This document shows, piece after piece, positions 15,435 to 24,109 of a stretch of 40,339 nucleotides of DNA (position 1 is its first letter; every line of letters begins with the position of its first letter). The stretch covers positions 1-40,339 of the forward strand of contig JAOZFL010000110.1 of NCBI GenBank assembly GCA_027491455.1, in the 5' to 3' direction. The DNA comes from Thermoproteota archaeon (GTDB taxonomy: Archaea; Korarchaeota; JAOZGF01; JAOZFZ01). The translations under genes were made by a program, and so were the position numbers. The notes below the pieces were generated by a model. The model saw only the letters and a list, made by a program, of their open reading frames with translations. It had not been told where the DNA came from and ran no database searches.

Positions 15435-16484
15435 GTGATCAAATATTTACATTTATTCTCAAAGAAAAGAAAATTTTTGACATTGATATATGTTTTGCTG
15501 ATCAGTTTTCCAATTCTTCAGGCTAATTTTGCAAATGGACAAGCTAAGAGGTATGATGCAATAATTGTAAGAGGGGACCTTCCCGTTGAGTGGATAATAG
15601 CCCAGTCCTATGCAAACAAGAGAGGAATCCCTGTCCTTCAACTTACTAATCCTCGGAGATTAGACGAAAATACAACCGCTCTTTTAAAGGGGCTGCTGCT
15701 TTTCGGTGGGAGAAACATACTGATACTGGGAGATGTAATTCCGAAAGGAGTCGAGGAGGAGATAAGAAAAATGGGTTTCTCGGTTGACAGGATTAAAGGT
15801 GTTACGAGAGTTGACACAGCTGCAGCTGCAGCTGTGGAGTTATGGGGAATGAATGCAACCGCTGCAGTGTTAGTTGATGGTTGGAGGGATGATTTTTACA
15901 TGCTTTCTCTATCTATTTCCCTGAAAGAGAACGCTCCCATCCTTTTCATCAGACCTGATGAGGTTCCTTACACAGTTAAGAGTGTTTTAACTGAAAAATT
16001 ATTAAATGTTAAAGTGGTTTACTTAATTAACTCTAAATTTAATGAGAAAATAATTAAAGACTTGAAAGGACAAAGGTTTAAACTTGAAATATTAACTCCT
16101 AACAATCTAAGCTATAAGCCCAGAGAAAAAAGTTTTATGGAACTCTTAAAAGAATATTTACTTTATCTCGCAGACTTAAGGCTTTTTATAGGTTTAGTGA
16201 TCGGAGTAATCGTTTTTTTGTCTCTTGCAATTAGATTCAGGGGATCTAGAGCCAGGAGAGTGGAAGACTTTGTCGATAAGTTCCTGACATATGACGAACG
16301 GAGGATCTTTGAAGAGGTGCTTAAAAAAGGCAGAGTCAAGCAGGAGGACTTACCCAAGCTAACAGATCTATCAAAGCCAACAGTTAGCAGAATACTTACA
16401 GAGTTAACCATGAGAAACATCTTAAAAAGGGAAAGAGCAGGAAAAACATACATAATTACCGTGTCAGATGAATTAAGGTGTTAA
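15435..16484 (+). CDS. Membrane-anchored winged-helix regulator with extracellular CWB2-like domain
   Basis: 349 residues. A hydrophobic signal-anchor (FLTLIYVLLISFPILQANFA, ~14-33) precedes an extracytoplasmic region (~35-235) built like a cell-wall-binding repeat 2 domain: YDAIIVRGDLPVEWIIAQSYA, ILILGDVIPKGVEEEI, GVTRVDTAAAAAVELWG, AAVLVDGWRDDFY and APILFIRPDEVP. A transmembrane helix follows (LFIGLVIGVIVFLSLAIRF, ~250-268). The cytoplasmic end is a winged helix-turn-helix (QEDLPKLTDLSKPTVSRILTEL). It is thus a likely one-component transmembrane transcription regulator sensing the cell surface. ATG 15435 is used; it follows no clear SD. Confidence 0.72.
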   Translation: MIKYLHLFSKKRKFLTLIYVLLISFPILQANFANGQAKRYDAIIVRGDLPVEWIIAQSYANKRGIPVLQLTNPRRLDENTTALLKGLLLFGGRNILILGDVIPKGVEEEIRKMGFSVDRIKGVTRVDTAAAAAVELWGMNATAAVLVDGWRDDFYMLSLSISLKENAPILFIRPDEVPYTVKSVLTEKLLNVKVVYLINSKFNEKIIKDLKGQRFKLEILTPNNLSYKPREKSFMELLKEYLLYLADLRLFIGLVIGVIVFLSLAIRFRGSRARRVEDFVDKFLTYDERRIFEEVLKKGRVKQEDLPKLTDLSKPTVSRILTELTMRNILKRERAGKTYIITVSDELRC

Positions 16485-16802
16485 GATCCACTTATCAGCA
16501 TTCACAACAGGAAAATGCCTAAACCATTTTATGAAAAAAGAATTTTAAGGGAGTAAATTGATGAGAAATAATGAGTAGATCCTCTGTATAACTAATGGAA
16601 TTTAACCGAAAAACAAATAATATTAAAAAGGGTAATTCAACTATCCTCAATATAACTAAAAAAAGTTAAGCAGTTTAAAGAAGAAATAAAGGTTTTCATT
16701 AAGAGTGCACCTAAAACCTATGTTTTTAAATCAAGAGGGAACCTGGGCCATGGATGAGTTACTATATAATCATAGAGAAGCATAACAGTTATCAGAGCCG
16801 AG
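16485..16802 (+). promoter_or_regulatory. Intergenic region with promoter for the Zn-ribbon/EF-1 beta genes
   Basis: 318 nt without an ORF of note. TTACTATATAATCA at about 16757-16770 is a good TATA box, 35-45 nt before ATG 16803. The rest is AT-rich and shows no repeat or RNA signature that I trust. Confidence 0.45.
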
Positions 16803-16988
16803 ATGATGCGAATGAAGGAATTAGTTCTTCATTTATGTATAAGTTGTGGGAAAAAAATTTACCCTGGAAGTAAATCAATATCTTTTAAATGCCCAAGCTG
16901 TGAAAAGGTAGAAATCCATAGATGTGAAACCTGCAGAAAGTTTGGCAATGAATATATTTGCCCTAGCTGCGGCTTTGTTGGCCCTTAA
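16803..16988 (+). CDS. Zn-ribbon RNA-binding protein (COG2888-like)
   Basis: 61 residues with two zinc-ribbon knuckles each of Cys pairs: CISCGKKIYP plus FKCPSCEKVEIHRCETCR and ending YICPSCGFVGP. Archaeal homologues of this family sit beside EF-1 beta and are thought to act in translation, as here. Stop is 15 nt before the EF-1 beta ATG, so they are likely co-transcribed. Start is 16803 or the second ATG at 16806. Confidence 0.88.
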   Translation: MMRMKELVLHLCISCGKKIYPGSKSISFKCPSCEKVEIHRCETCRKFGNEYICPSCGFVGP

Positions 16989-17003
16989 AAAGAGAGGATC
17001 ATC

Positions 17004-17270
17004 ATGAGCATGTTAGTTTTATTAACGATTTCCCCTGAGTCAGTTGATACTGACATTGGCGATTTAGAGAAAAGGGTAAGACTGGAAGTAGAGAAAAAAG
17101 GGTCCCTCATAAAGATTGAGAGGGAACCGGTCGCATTTGGTTTATTTAGCCTCAAAGTTACAGCCTTACTCGAAGAAAACCCTGATCTTTTAAATAAGTT
17201 AGAAGACTCACTAAGCAACATTGGAGGAGTTAAATCTGTCCAAGTTAAGAGTGTTTCCAGGTCGTTTTAA
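17004..17270 (+). CDS. ef1b: Translation elongation factor EF-1 beta
   Basis: 88-residue archaeal EF-1 beta, the guanine nucleotide exchange factor for EF-1 alpha. The single ferredoxin-like domain shows SMLVLLTISPESVDTDIGDL, FGLFSLKVTALLEENPD and the closing GGVKSVQVKSVSRSF. SD GAGAGGATC precedes the ATG. Partner of the upstream Zn-ribbon gene. Confidence 0.95.
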   Translation: MSMLVLLTISPESVDTDIGDLEKRVRLEVEKKGSLIKIEREPVAFGLFSLKVTALLEENPDLLNKLEDSLSNIGGVKSVQVKSVSRSF

Positions 17271-17326
17271 CACTCAAAACCAATTTAATTTTTCCTTTCT
17301 TTTCTCAATAAAAGAGGGATGAGTCC

Positions 17327-19501
17327 TTGAATGTTTCCCTTAGAGTTGCAAATGCGAAAATCGAGGATGTAGGTAAAGGAATCGTCAGGATAGATACTGA
17401 GACAAGAAGAAAACTGAATCTTAACATAGGCGATGTCGTGAAGATAACAGGTGGGAAGACAACGGCTGCTATTGTCTGGAGAGCTTATCCTGAAGATGAA
17501 ACCCTCAGTTTAATAAGAATGGATGGTATAACGAGGAAAAATGCTGATGCAAGTTTAGGAGACAAGGTTACAGTAGAAAAAGCTGATGCAAGAGAAGCTG
17601 AGAAAGTGATCTTGGCCCCACTAGAGGCTAAAATAAGTGGAAACATCAAAAGAATAGTTAAAAAGGTGTTACTTGGTACACCAGTTGTAAAAGGAGATTT
17701 AAAACCCGTCACTATTTATAGACACACTGTTAATTTTAAGGTGATAGGCACAAAGCCTAAGGACCTAGTTTTAATCCTCACCGACAACACAGAAATTATC
17801 GTAAAGGAGAAAACAATACCCAGTGAGCTTAATGTTCCATATGTAACCTATGAGGACATAGGGGGTTTGAAAGAAGAAACTCAAAGAATACGGGAAATGA
17901 TCGAGCTTCCCCTCAAACACCCTGAATTGTTCAGGAAGCTGGGGGTTGAACCACCTAGTGGCGTCTTACTTTACGGTCCACCTGGTTGTGGAAAAACACT
18001 TTTGGCAAAAGCCGTTGCAAACGAGACAGAGGCAAACTTCATAGCAATAAACGGACCAGAAATAATGAGCAAGTTCTACGGGGAATCCGAAAGAAAACTT
18101 AGAGTGATATTCGAGGAAGCTAAGAAAAAGGCTCCAAGCATAATTTTCATCGATGAATTAGATGCAATAGCCCCAAAAAGGGAAACAGTTGCAGGAGAGG
18201 TTGAAAGAAGAGTGGTTGCTCAATTACTTGCTCTAATGGATGGATTAGGATCGAGGGGTAAAGTGGTAGTTATAGGGGCCACTAATAGGCCAAATGCCTT
18301 GGAACCTGCGTTAAGACGCCCAGGTAGATTTGACCGTGAAATAGAGATAAAAGTTCCAGATAGACACAGTAGATTAGAGATATTAAAAATCCACACAAGA
18401 AACATGCCCCTTAGCAAAGATGCAGATCTAGAGGAGATAGCTGGTTTAACCAATGGCTTTGTAGGCGCAGATTTAGCCGCCCTTACTAGGGAGGCGGCTT
18501 TAATCGCGTTAAGAAGATACATACCCAAAATAGACCTTGAGAAAGGGATAATACCACCAGAAGTACTTGAAAAAATAGAGATAAAAATGAAGGATCTCAG
18601 AGAAGCCCTTAAAAGAGTCCAGCCGAGCGCTCTTAGAGAAGTAATCTTCGAACCTGTGAATGTAACATGGAAAGATGTAGGTGGGCTTAGAGAAGTGAAA
18701 AACAGGCTCAGAGAAGCAGTTGAATGGCCTTTAAAGTACCCAGAGGAAATAAGGGAGATGGGGGTTGAACCACCTAGTGGCGTCTTACTTTACGGTCCAC
18801 CTGGTTGTGGAAAAACACTTTTGGCAAAAGCCGTTGCAAACGAGACAGAGGCAAACTTCATAGCAATAAACGGACCAGAAATAATGAGCATGTGGGTTGG
18901 TGAAACAGAGAGGGCATTAAGGGAGATTTTCAGGAAAGCCAGGCTTTCAGCCCCAGCTATAATTTTCTTCGACGAAATAGATTCTATAGCGCCAAGGAGA
19001 ACAGGTTTCAGTGGAAACGGCGGTGTAACTGACAGAACTGTGAGCCAACTGCTAACGGAAATAGGTGGAATAAAGAAAACAGATAGCATCGTGGTTATAG
19101 CAGCCACTAATAGACCTGACATGGTAGATCTTGCCCTTCTGAGACCCGGAAGACTTGAAAAAATCCTATATGTTGAGCCACCTGACTTCTATTCAAGGAT
19201 AGAGATATTAAAGATTTACACCAAGAAAATGAAGCTGAGGAAAGATGTAGACTTTGAGAAGTTATCTGAGAAGATGGAAGGGTATAGTGGTGCAGACATA
19301 AAAGCTGTTTGTAGGGAAGCTGCCTTTCTTAAGCTAAGAAAAAACAGTATGAAGCCTGCTGAAGTTGGAATGCAGGAGTTTGAGGAAGCACTACTCTACA
19401 TTTCACCCTCATTGACACCTGAGATAATAAATTGGTATAGAAAATTTGAGGAGAGATATAAGAAAGCGATAACGAAGGAGCTTTCAATGGAAACAATGTA
19501 A
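17327..19501 (+). CDS. cdc48: Cdc48/VAT-type AAA ATPase
   Basis: 724 residues. The N domain (~1-175) resembles VAT/Cdc48 N-domains. Two AAA cassettes follow, each with Walker A GPPGCGKT (~217 and ~490) and Walker B ([29 protein letters not shown]), plus RRPGRFDRE and LRPGRLEK arginine-finger regions. It unfolds or extracts ubiquitin-like or degradation-tagged substrates. D1 and D2 share 132 identical bases (17940-18071 and 18759-18890), which is unusual. Start TTG 17327 is dictated by the N-domain, as ATG 17319 hits a stop. A wHTH gene and FEN1 follow. Confidence 0.96.
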   Translation: MNVSLRVANAKIEDVGKGIVRIDTETRRKLNLNIGDVVKITGGKTTAAIVWRAYPEDETLSLIRMDGITRKNADASLGDKVTVEKADAREAEKVILAPLEAKISGNIKRIVKKVLLGTPVVKGDLKPVTIYRHTVNFKVIGTKPKDLVLILTDNTEIIVKEKTIPSELNVPYVTYEDIGGLKEETQRIREMIELPLKHPELFRKLGVEPPSGVLLYGPPGCGKTLLAKAVANETEANFIAINGPEIMSKFYGESERKLRVIFEEAKKKAPSIIFIDELDAIAPKRETVAGEVERRVVAQLLALMDGLGSRGKVVVIGATNRPNALEPALRRPGRFDREIEIKVPDRHSRLEILKIHTRNMPLSKDADLEEIAGLTNGFVGADLAALTREAALIALRRYIPKIDLEKGIIPPEVLEKIEIKMKDLREALKRVQPSALREVIFEPVNVTWKDVGGLREVKNRLREAVEWPLKYPEEIREMGVEPPSGVLLYGPPGCGKTLLAKAVANETEANFIAINGPEIMSMWVGETERALREIFRKARLSAPAIIFFDEIDSIAPRRTGFSGNGGVTDRTVSQLLTEIGGIKKTDSIVVIAATNRPDMVDLALLRPGRLEKILYVEPPDFYSRIEILKIYTKKMKLRKDVDFEKLSEKMEGYSGADIKAVCREAAFLKLRKNSMKPAEVGMQEFEEALLYISPSLTPEIINWYRKFEERYKKAITKELSMETM
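17940..18071 (+). repeat. 132-bp perfect direct repeat, copy 1 (D1 of Cdc48)
   Basis: From the T before GGGGGTTGAACC to the A after AATAATGAGC, identical base for base to 18759-18890, 819 bp downstream. It covers the Walker A region and the sensor-flanking segment up to EIMS. Beyond both ends the domains diverge clearly, including at synonymous sites. Confidence 0.97.
18759..18890 (+). repeat. 132-bp perfect direct repeat, copy 2 (D2 of Cdc48)
   Basis: Partner of 17940-18071. Because even third codon positions match, recent copying between D1 and D2, rather than protein-level constraint, is the likely cause. Confidence 0.97.
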
Positions 19502-19514
19502 GTGTTGAAGTTTT

Positions 19515-19745
19515 ATGGTTTGGAGAGAAAAACCTTTAAAGAGCGTAATTTTAGAAATACTAAACAAACGTAAAGTAATATTAAGCAATAAACTAATCGA
19601 ATTAGTCGAGCAGAGGATCCCTGATGTTTCCGAAAGCATGGTTTTTAAAGTGCTCATGTCATTAGAAATCAACAGAGTTATATCTGTTACACCTGTAAAT
19701 AAGAAGCAAAAGAAAATAGAGTTAATTATGAATCAATACTTTTAA
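19515..19745 (+). CDS. Small winged-helix protein
   Basis: 76 residues: basic start MVWREKPLKSVILEILNKRK, then a helix-turn-helix-like PDVSESMVFKVLMSLEINR, then a hydrophobic wing (VISVTPVNKKQKKIELIMNQ). No recognised family. It begins 14 nt after cdc48 and ends 25 nt before fen, so it sits in the same apparent transcript. It may be a small DNA-binding partner of FEN1 or a regulator, unproven. Confidence 0.6.
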   Translation: MVWREKPLKSVILEILNKRKVILSNKLIELVEQRIPDVSESMVFKVLMSLEINRVISVTPVNKKQKKIELIMNQYF

Positions 19746-19769
19746 AGCTTCTCCTGCTAAGGGATAAAT

Positions 19770-20798
19770 ATGGGCGTTAAATTAAAGGATATAGTGAATG
19801 AACAACCAATAGACCTTAAAGACCTCTCAGGAAAAGTTGTATGTATAGATGCACTTAACACACTTTATCAGTTCATAGCCAGGATAAGGCAACCGGATGG
19901 ATCCCCACTACGAGACCACAAAGGGAGAATGACAAGTCATCTCTCAGGCTTATTCTACAGAACAATCAACTTGCTCGAGGAAAAAATAAAACCCGTATAC
20001 GTCTTTGACGGTAAACCTCCAATGTTAAAAGAAAAAGAGATAGTTAGAAGGAAAGAAATAAGGAAAGGGGCAGAGGAAAAATGGAAAGAGGCTCTTAGGA
20101 GAGGCGACCTTGAAGAAGCCAGGAAGTATGCTCAGGCGGCTGGTCAAATAACAGATAAAATGATCGAGCAGACTAAGAAACTGCTCAACTTCATGGGAAT
20201 ACCTTACATAGTTGCCTTGGAGGAAGGAGAAGCCCAAGCGGCTTACATCGTTAGAAAAGGAGATGCATGGGCTGCAGCATCACAGGACTTTGATTCGCTT
20301 GTTTTCGGTTCACCTATACTTATCAGAAACCTAACAATAAGCGGAAAAAGGAAATTGCCAGGCAGAAAAGAGTACATACAGGTTAAACCCAGCGTCATCC
20401 ATCTCAGTGACGTGTTAAGGGAAAACCAGATAACGAGAAGAGAACTTGTACTTGTAGCCGTGCTTATAGGAACCGATTTCAATAAGGGAATAAAAGGAGT
20501 GGGGCCTAAAACAGCGATAAAACTAATCAAGAAATATGAAGGTGATATATTTGAAATCTATAAAGCAAAAAACACTAATCCTCCTGAAAACCTGGAAGAA
20601 ATAATCGATTTATTCATGGATCCAAAAGTTAAAAAAGAGTATCAAATGAAATGGAAACAGCCGAAAGAAGAAGAAATAGTCAGTTTCCTATGTGATGAAC
20701 ATGATTTCTCTTATAAAAGAGTTAAAAAAGCCTCTAAGAGACTTATTGAAACATATAATTCCTTGTTTGCTGTTACAGGTCTGGAAAAATGGCTGTAA
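19770..20798 (+). CDS. fen: Flap endonuclease FEN1
   Basis: 342-residue structure-specific nuclease that cuts 5' flaps in Okazaki fragment maturation and repair. Acidic active-site residues lie in VVCIDALNTLYQF (N domain), VYVFDGKPP, EEGEAQAA, and ASQDFDSLVFG, with an H2TH-like TDFNKGIKGVGPKTA. The C-terminus ends TGLEKWL, a possible degenerate PIP box for PCNA. Full length. Confidence 0.96.
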   Translation: MGVKLKDIVNEQPIDLKDLSGKVVCIDALNTLYQFIARIRQPDGSPLRDHKGRMTSHLSGLFYRTINLLEEKIKPVYVFDGKPPMLKEKEIVRRKEIRKGAEEKWKEALRRGDLEEARKYAQAAGQITDKMIEQTKKLLNFMGIPYIVALEEGEAQAAYIVRKGDAWAAASQDFDSLVFGSPILIRNLTISGKRKLPGRKEYIQVKPSVIHLSDVLRENQITRRELVLVAVLIGTDFNKGIKGVGPKTAIKLIKKYEGDIFEIYKAKNTNPPENLEEIIDLFMDPKVKKEYQMKWKQPKEEEIVSFLCDEHDFSYKRVKKASKRLIETYNSLFAVTGLEKWL

Positions 20799-21013
20799 CT
20801 AGCTGCTTTGATTCTTACCAACCTAGGGCATTTAATTTTTGTTTGTAAAGATAAAGATATTCCCCAGACCTCACAGGGGGCTTTTGGTAAAGCTGTTACA
20901 TCTTTTTATGAACTCTAACCTAGTACCCTACACCTCAATAACATCTTTATACTCTTCTAAATCGTGTTTATTTTGTCGAGTAGTAGAAAGATGTAGCTAG
21001 AGACGCCTCCCGT

Positions 21014-21706
21014 CTATGTCATAGTCCATCCATACTTTCCCTTCAAGGGAACAAAGGCGACTGAGCTTAACTCATCTCTTACGATCTCTCTCTTAACCTT
21101 TTTAACAAGTACTAGGCGTTGAAAAAAGGAGGAACCTAGAGGGATTAAAAGGGCACCTTTATCAGAAAGTTGCTCGATTAAAGGAGGAGGAATATTAGGT
21201 GCAGCTGCAGTTATAGCTATCCTATCAAATGGAGCCTTCTCAGGAAACCCTAAGCCACCATCTCTACAAATAACTGTCACTCGATCATCGTAACCTGCAC
21301 GTCTCAAATTCACCCTTGCAAACTCGCATAGCTCAGGCACTATCTCTAAACTATATACATGCCCCCATTTCTCTCTGGGTAGATGAGAAGGAGAAACCAT
21401 TTCCGCCATGACTGCTGCATTGTAACCTGATCCTGCACCTATTTCAAGAACTTTTAAACCAGGCTTTAAACGAAGATACTCAGCATACATGCAAACCATG
21501 TGAGGAGCAGAAATCGTCTGGCCATAACCTATCGGAAGAGGAACATCACTATAAGCTTGGTTAATATATTCAGGTAAAACAAAAACTTCTCTTGGAACTT
21601 TTTTAAAAGCTTTTATAACTTCTTCGGATTTTAGAATACCAGATCTAATATAATATTTGATAAGCCTTTCTTTAGCCTCAACTAATTTATCCATGGTCTC
21701 AACCAA
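21014..21706 (-). CDS. pcm: Protein-L-isoaspartate O-methyltransferase
   Basis: 230 residues. It methylates damaged isoaspartate and helps repair aged proteins, which suits a hot habitat. Motifs: PLPIGYGQTISAPHMV, SAM-binding LEIGAGSGYNAAVMAEM, RDGGLGFPEKAPFDRIAITAAA and LLIPLGSSFFQRL. Start is TTG 21706 as drawn; ATG 21694 (MDKLVEAKERL) is a plausible alternative. Isolated transcription unit, minus strand. Confidence 0.95.
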   Translation of the reverse strand: MVETMDKLVEAKERLIKYYIRSGILKSEEVIKAFKKVPREVFVLPEYINQAYSDVPLPIGYGQTISAPHMVCMYAEYLRLKPGLKVLEIGAGSGYNAAVMAEMVSPSHLPREKWGHVYSLEIVPELCEFARVNLRRAGYDDRVTVICRDGGLGFPEKAPFDRIAITAAAPNIPPPLIEQLSDKGALLIPLGSSFFQRLVLVKKVKREIVRDELSSVAFVPLKGKYGWTMT

Positions 21707-21923
21707 AACAATAAATTAATGGGAAAATAAAACTTAACCAGGTTTCTCTACAACTGTTAATTATTATACATATATTTTATTGAAAAAGTTAGTTGAAAGA
21801 TTTTATTAAAAAAGCTTGCAGTTAAGCATTTGAAACCAAGAACAAACGATACTTCAGAGTTAAATAAACTTCAACGACTTTCTACCTTCTAGTTATTTTA
21901 AAGCTTTAAGCCATCTTTTTGGC

Positions 21924-22318
21924 TTAGAGCCCTTCAAGGTATTTCTTTAACAAGAAATCATTTATTTCCTTTTCTTTACCAGCATGCTTCCGCATAGTAC
22001 TGATGTGTTTTAAGAATACACTTACCACTTCATTCGGCTCAATATCTTCAGGGCTCTCCAGGTCTTTTAGTTTTTCGATGATGTTTTTATGTTCCTTTTT
22101 CAGTTCCTCGATCAGTTTAGCTTCACTAGGACGTAGCTTTAAGTAGAGAGGGAAAATTATTCTCTCTTCTATGCCAAGGTGATTTTTGTAAAAGCTTTAC
22201 AGATCTGAAACACATCTGATTTCCCTTTAAGCTTTACTTTCCATTCATCCCATTTCTTATGGAAAATTTTATGTTCAAGGGATATTTCCTTAAATGTTTC
22301 ACGCCATTTCTCTTCCAT
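21924..22318 (-). pseudogene. Hemerythrin-like (HHE) gene with a frameshift
   Basis: From ATG 22318 the frame reads MEEKWRETFKEISLEHKIFH and then stops at TAG near 22173. Moving one frame at about 22190-22197 (GCTTTTAC, which needs one more T) continues FYKNHLGIEERIIFPLYLKL and later EEHKNIIEKLK, FLKHISTMRKHAGKEKE to TAA at 21924. Together they give a ~130-residue hemerythrin-like domain with the expected His and Glu ligands. A T-run of four where five is expected suggests a true frameshift mutation, programmed shift or sequencing error. Confidence 0.7.
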
Positions 22319-22407
22319 TGATATACAACACCTATCCTATGTTTATGACTCTCTTTTCCTCTTTTTTGGAGGACATAGTTTTTATAGAAATAGAGAAACA
22401 TTCTAAC

Positions 22408-22420
22408 TTTTTATATATAA
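22408..22420 (-). promoter_or_regulatory. TATA box upstream of the hemerythrin-like gene
   Basis: Sense TTATATATAAAAA, about 90 nt before ATG 22318. A well-formed archaeal TATA box suggests the gene was recently transcribed, despite its frameshift. Confidence 0.5.
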
Positions 22421-22551
22421 CGCTACATACCCCTCTAATTTTCTCAAATCCTCTTTTAGAGCCCCAATTCTTATATAATCTCTCTAACTTCATCTAACCA
22501 GAATAAACTTTAGTATTTCTTTTGTTTCTAGATATCTCCTAAAACTGAATT

Positions 22552-22839
22552 CTAGATCAAGAATAGAAACTTGACTTCTCTGCCTTGTTTATAGGCCAAA
22601 ACTGCTTTTCCATCTATTTCTAAGGCTTTCCTAATTAACATGTTTCTCTCCGCCCTTGTAAACTTCTCCTTTTCCCTACAGGAAATAAGCAGTTTTTCAT
22701 GTCTACTCAAAGCGACTAAGTCAGCTACTCCCTTACTTCCAGCGCTCCTAATCACAAAATATCCCTGATCCTCCAAGACTCTTTTTACCCTCCTTTCGAA
22801 GTCTAACCCCTTCTTCTTAACCCTTTTTCCACCCACCAT
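22552..22839 (-). CDS. hjc: Hjc-type Holliday junction resolvase, altered active site
   Basis: 95 residues of the Hjc family, which resolves four-way DNA junctions. The start KKGLDFERRVKRVLEDQGYF and the VIRSAGSKGVADLVAL core are typical, with Glu and Asp ligands present. The usual I-E-x-K active-site strand reads ISCRE here, so the Glu and Lys positions are Ser and Arg. The enzyme may be inactive, use other residues, or my alignment may be off by a few residues. It is an independent minus-strand gene next to tRNA-Lys. Confidence 0.85.
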   Translation of the reverse strand: MVGGKRVKKKGLDFERRVKRVLEDQGYFVIRSAGSKGVADLVALSRHEKLLISCREKEKFTRAERNMLIRKALEIDGKAVLAYKQGREVKFLFLI

Positions 22840-22914
22840 GGATTAATCACATATTTAAAGCTTAATAAAATAAGTAAATTTCATCTAAAAAAATAAAGCA
22901 GCTGAGAAAATGAA

Positions 22915-23037
22915 TGGGCCCGGCGGGACTTCCAGATACTCCTTTGAACCCGCGACACCCGGGTTGCTCCTGTTAAGGCTTAAGAGCCCGGTGCTCTACC
23001 TAACAGTCCCCAGCAACTCTTGCTGAGCTACGGGCCC
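22915..23037 (-). tRNA. tRNA-Lys(CTT) with three introns
   Basis: Acceptor GGGCCCG/CGGGCCC. D stem GCTC/GAGC, with a 28-nt D loop where 9 are expected (about 19 extra; contains hairpin CAGCAA-GAG-TTGCTG; junctions unresolved). Anticodon stem CCGGG/CCCGG, loop CTCTTA+A, anticodon CTT at 22984-22982. The 16-nt anticodon intron (22980-22965) has central helix CTCT/GGAG and bulges TAA and CAA. T-loop intron 22942-22929 is the shared 14-mer. Discriminator A at 22915. Confidence 0.87.
22929..22942 (-). other. T-loop intron of tRNA-Lys, shared sequence
   Basis: Identical to the tRNA-Arg(GCG) and tRNA-Arg(UCG) T-loop introns. The identity extends through the flanking T stem and acceptor for 43 bases shared with tRNA-Arg(GCG). 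Confidence 0.85.
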
Positions 23038-23665
23038 AGTTGCTCCTTATTTGAAGTTGAGCTATATCTGCCTAATTATTAAATCGTCTTTGCCTTTGTA
23101 ACCTTATATTAAAATGTATTTATAAAGATTAATATGTCAAAGAGGAGGTTTTGTTTTTCCCTTTAATTTCAGTTTTAAATATACTGAGGAACATCGGATA
23201 TACACGGACACGCCTAGTATTCTAATGCTTCCAATAAAGAATGGATCAGTTAATAAGACTATACATGAAGCTACAGATTATCCACCAATACTTGAAATAA
23301 AGGTGTGTCTGGGTAAGCAAAAATAAGCAGCTACCCTATGTAATGGATTACTATTATTCTCGCAGTGTATACTCTTAAGACACACCCCTAGTTTTCAACT
23401 AATAATTATGCTAAGCTTATTTAGTGAAATTTTCTGGCGCTGTATTATGTTCACATATGTTTTCATAAGTTATGCAAGTGAATTTGTCCTTGGTTTTCTT
23501 ATGTTGAGTTCTTATGTTGTCTTTTGATTTTTATTTGAAAGGGTTTCTCTTCAAGTAAAAGTTTTTATTAGCATTACACTAGTTCTGTATTTTTAGTTCA
23601 CATATTGTTTACCTTTGTTAACAGTGTTATTAACATGTTAGTATTTAGTGGAAGGTTTGTGATAC
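23038..23665. other. AT-rich intergenic region with a possible degraded ORF
   Basis: 628 nt between tRNA-Lys and the wHTH gene. A TATA-like TTTATAAAG (23119-23127), ATG 23134 and GAGGAGG look like a gene start, but that frame stops after 10 codons. The +1 frame reads FKYTEEHRIYTDTPSILMLP and on to TAA 23326. This could be a frameshifted small gene; no family is recognised. The 23400-23600 stretch is T-rich and shows no feature. Confidence 0.25.
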
Positions 23666-24109
23666 ATGTCTGGTGTAGAAGCTAGTAAGGAGAAAGCGAA
23701 GAAACCTAAACTAACATTCATCGTTTACGAAGACGGTGAGTTTAGACTTGTCGTTAAGGGTAATCTAAGCGTAGCTGAACGAGTTCATTTATCTGACTTT
23801 CTGAAGGGTTTCACGCTTTCCTCCGGGAATCTGGGTAGCCAAGAGGTTTCTTCGTTTTCTTTTACAAGTATTTCATCTGTTTCTGCCCGAGTTTGGAGCT
23901 TAATAGCATCTAGATTTAGGGGATCCTGGTTTTCTAGCTCCGAGTTAAGGCATATCTACTCCGAAGTTTACGGTGAGAAATTACCTAAAAACGTTGCGTC
24001 CACTTATCTGTATAGACTTAGCAAGAGTGGTAAGTTGGAGAGGAAGAAAGAGGGAAGGGGTTACCGATATTTTTATAAGGAGAACCCGGAATTCATTTAT
24101 AAGCCTTAA
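23666..24109 (+). CDS. C-terminal winged-helix protein, unknown
   Basis: 147 residues. The N-terminal ~45 residues (LTFIVYEDGEFRLVVKGNLS) are strand-rich; a Ser-rich linker follows; the C-terminal 65 residues resemble a winged helix (WFSSSELRHIYSEVYGEKLP, then STYLYRLSKSGKLERKKEGR, YRYFYK). Codon use is heavier in T- and TCT/GTT-ending codons than its neighbours, which may mean acquired DNA. No family recognised. An ORF at 24114-24266 follows immediately but has no SD. Confidence 0.6.
   Translation: MSGVEASKEKAKKPKLTFIVYEDGEFRLVVKGNLSVAERVHLSDFLKGFTLSSGNLGSQEVSSFSFTSISSVSARVWSLIASRFRGSWFSSSELRHIYSEVYGEKLPKNVASTYLYRLSKSGKLERKKEGRGYRYFYKENPEFIYKP

Noticed and set aside
22294-22497. 67-residue plus-strand ORF, hydrophobic.
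   Set aside because: It is opposite the hemerythrin-like gene's promoter and start; composition looks like AT-rich noise.
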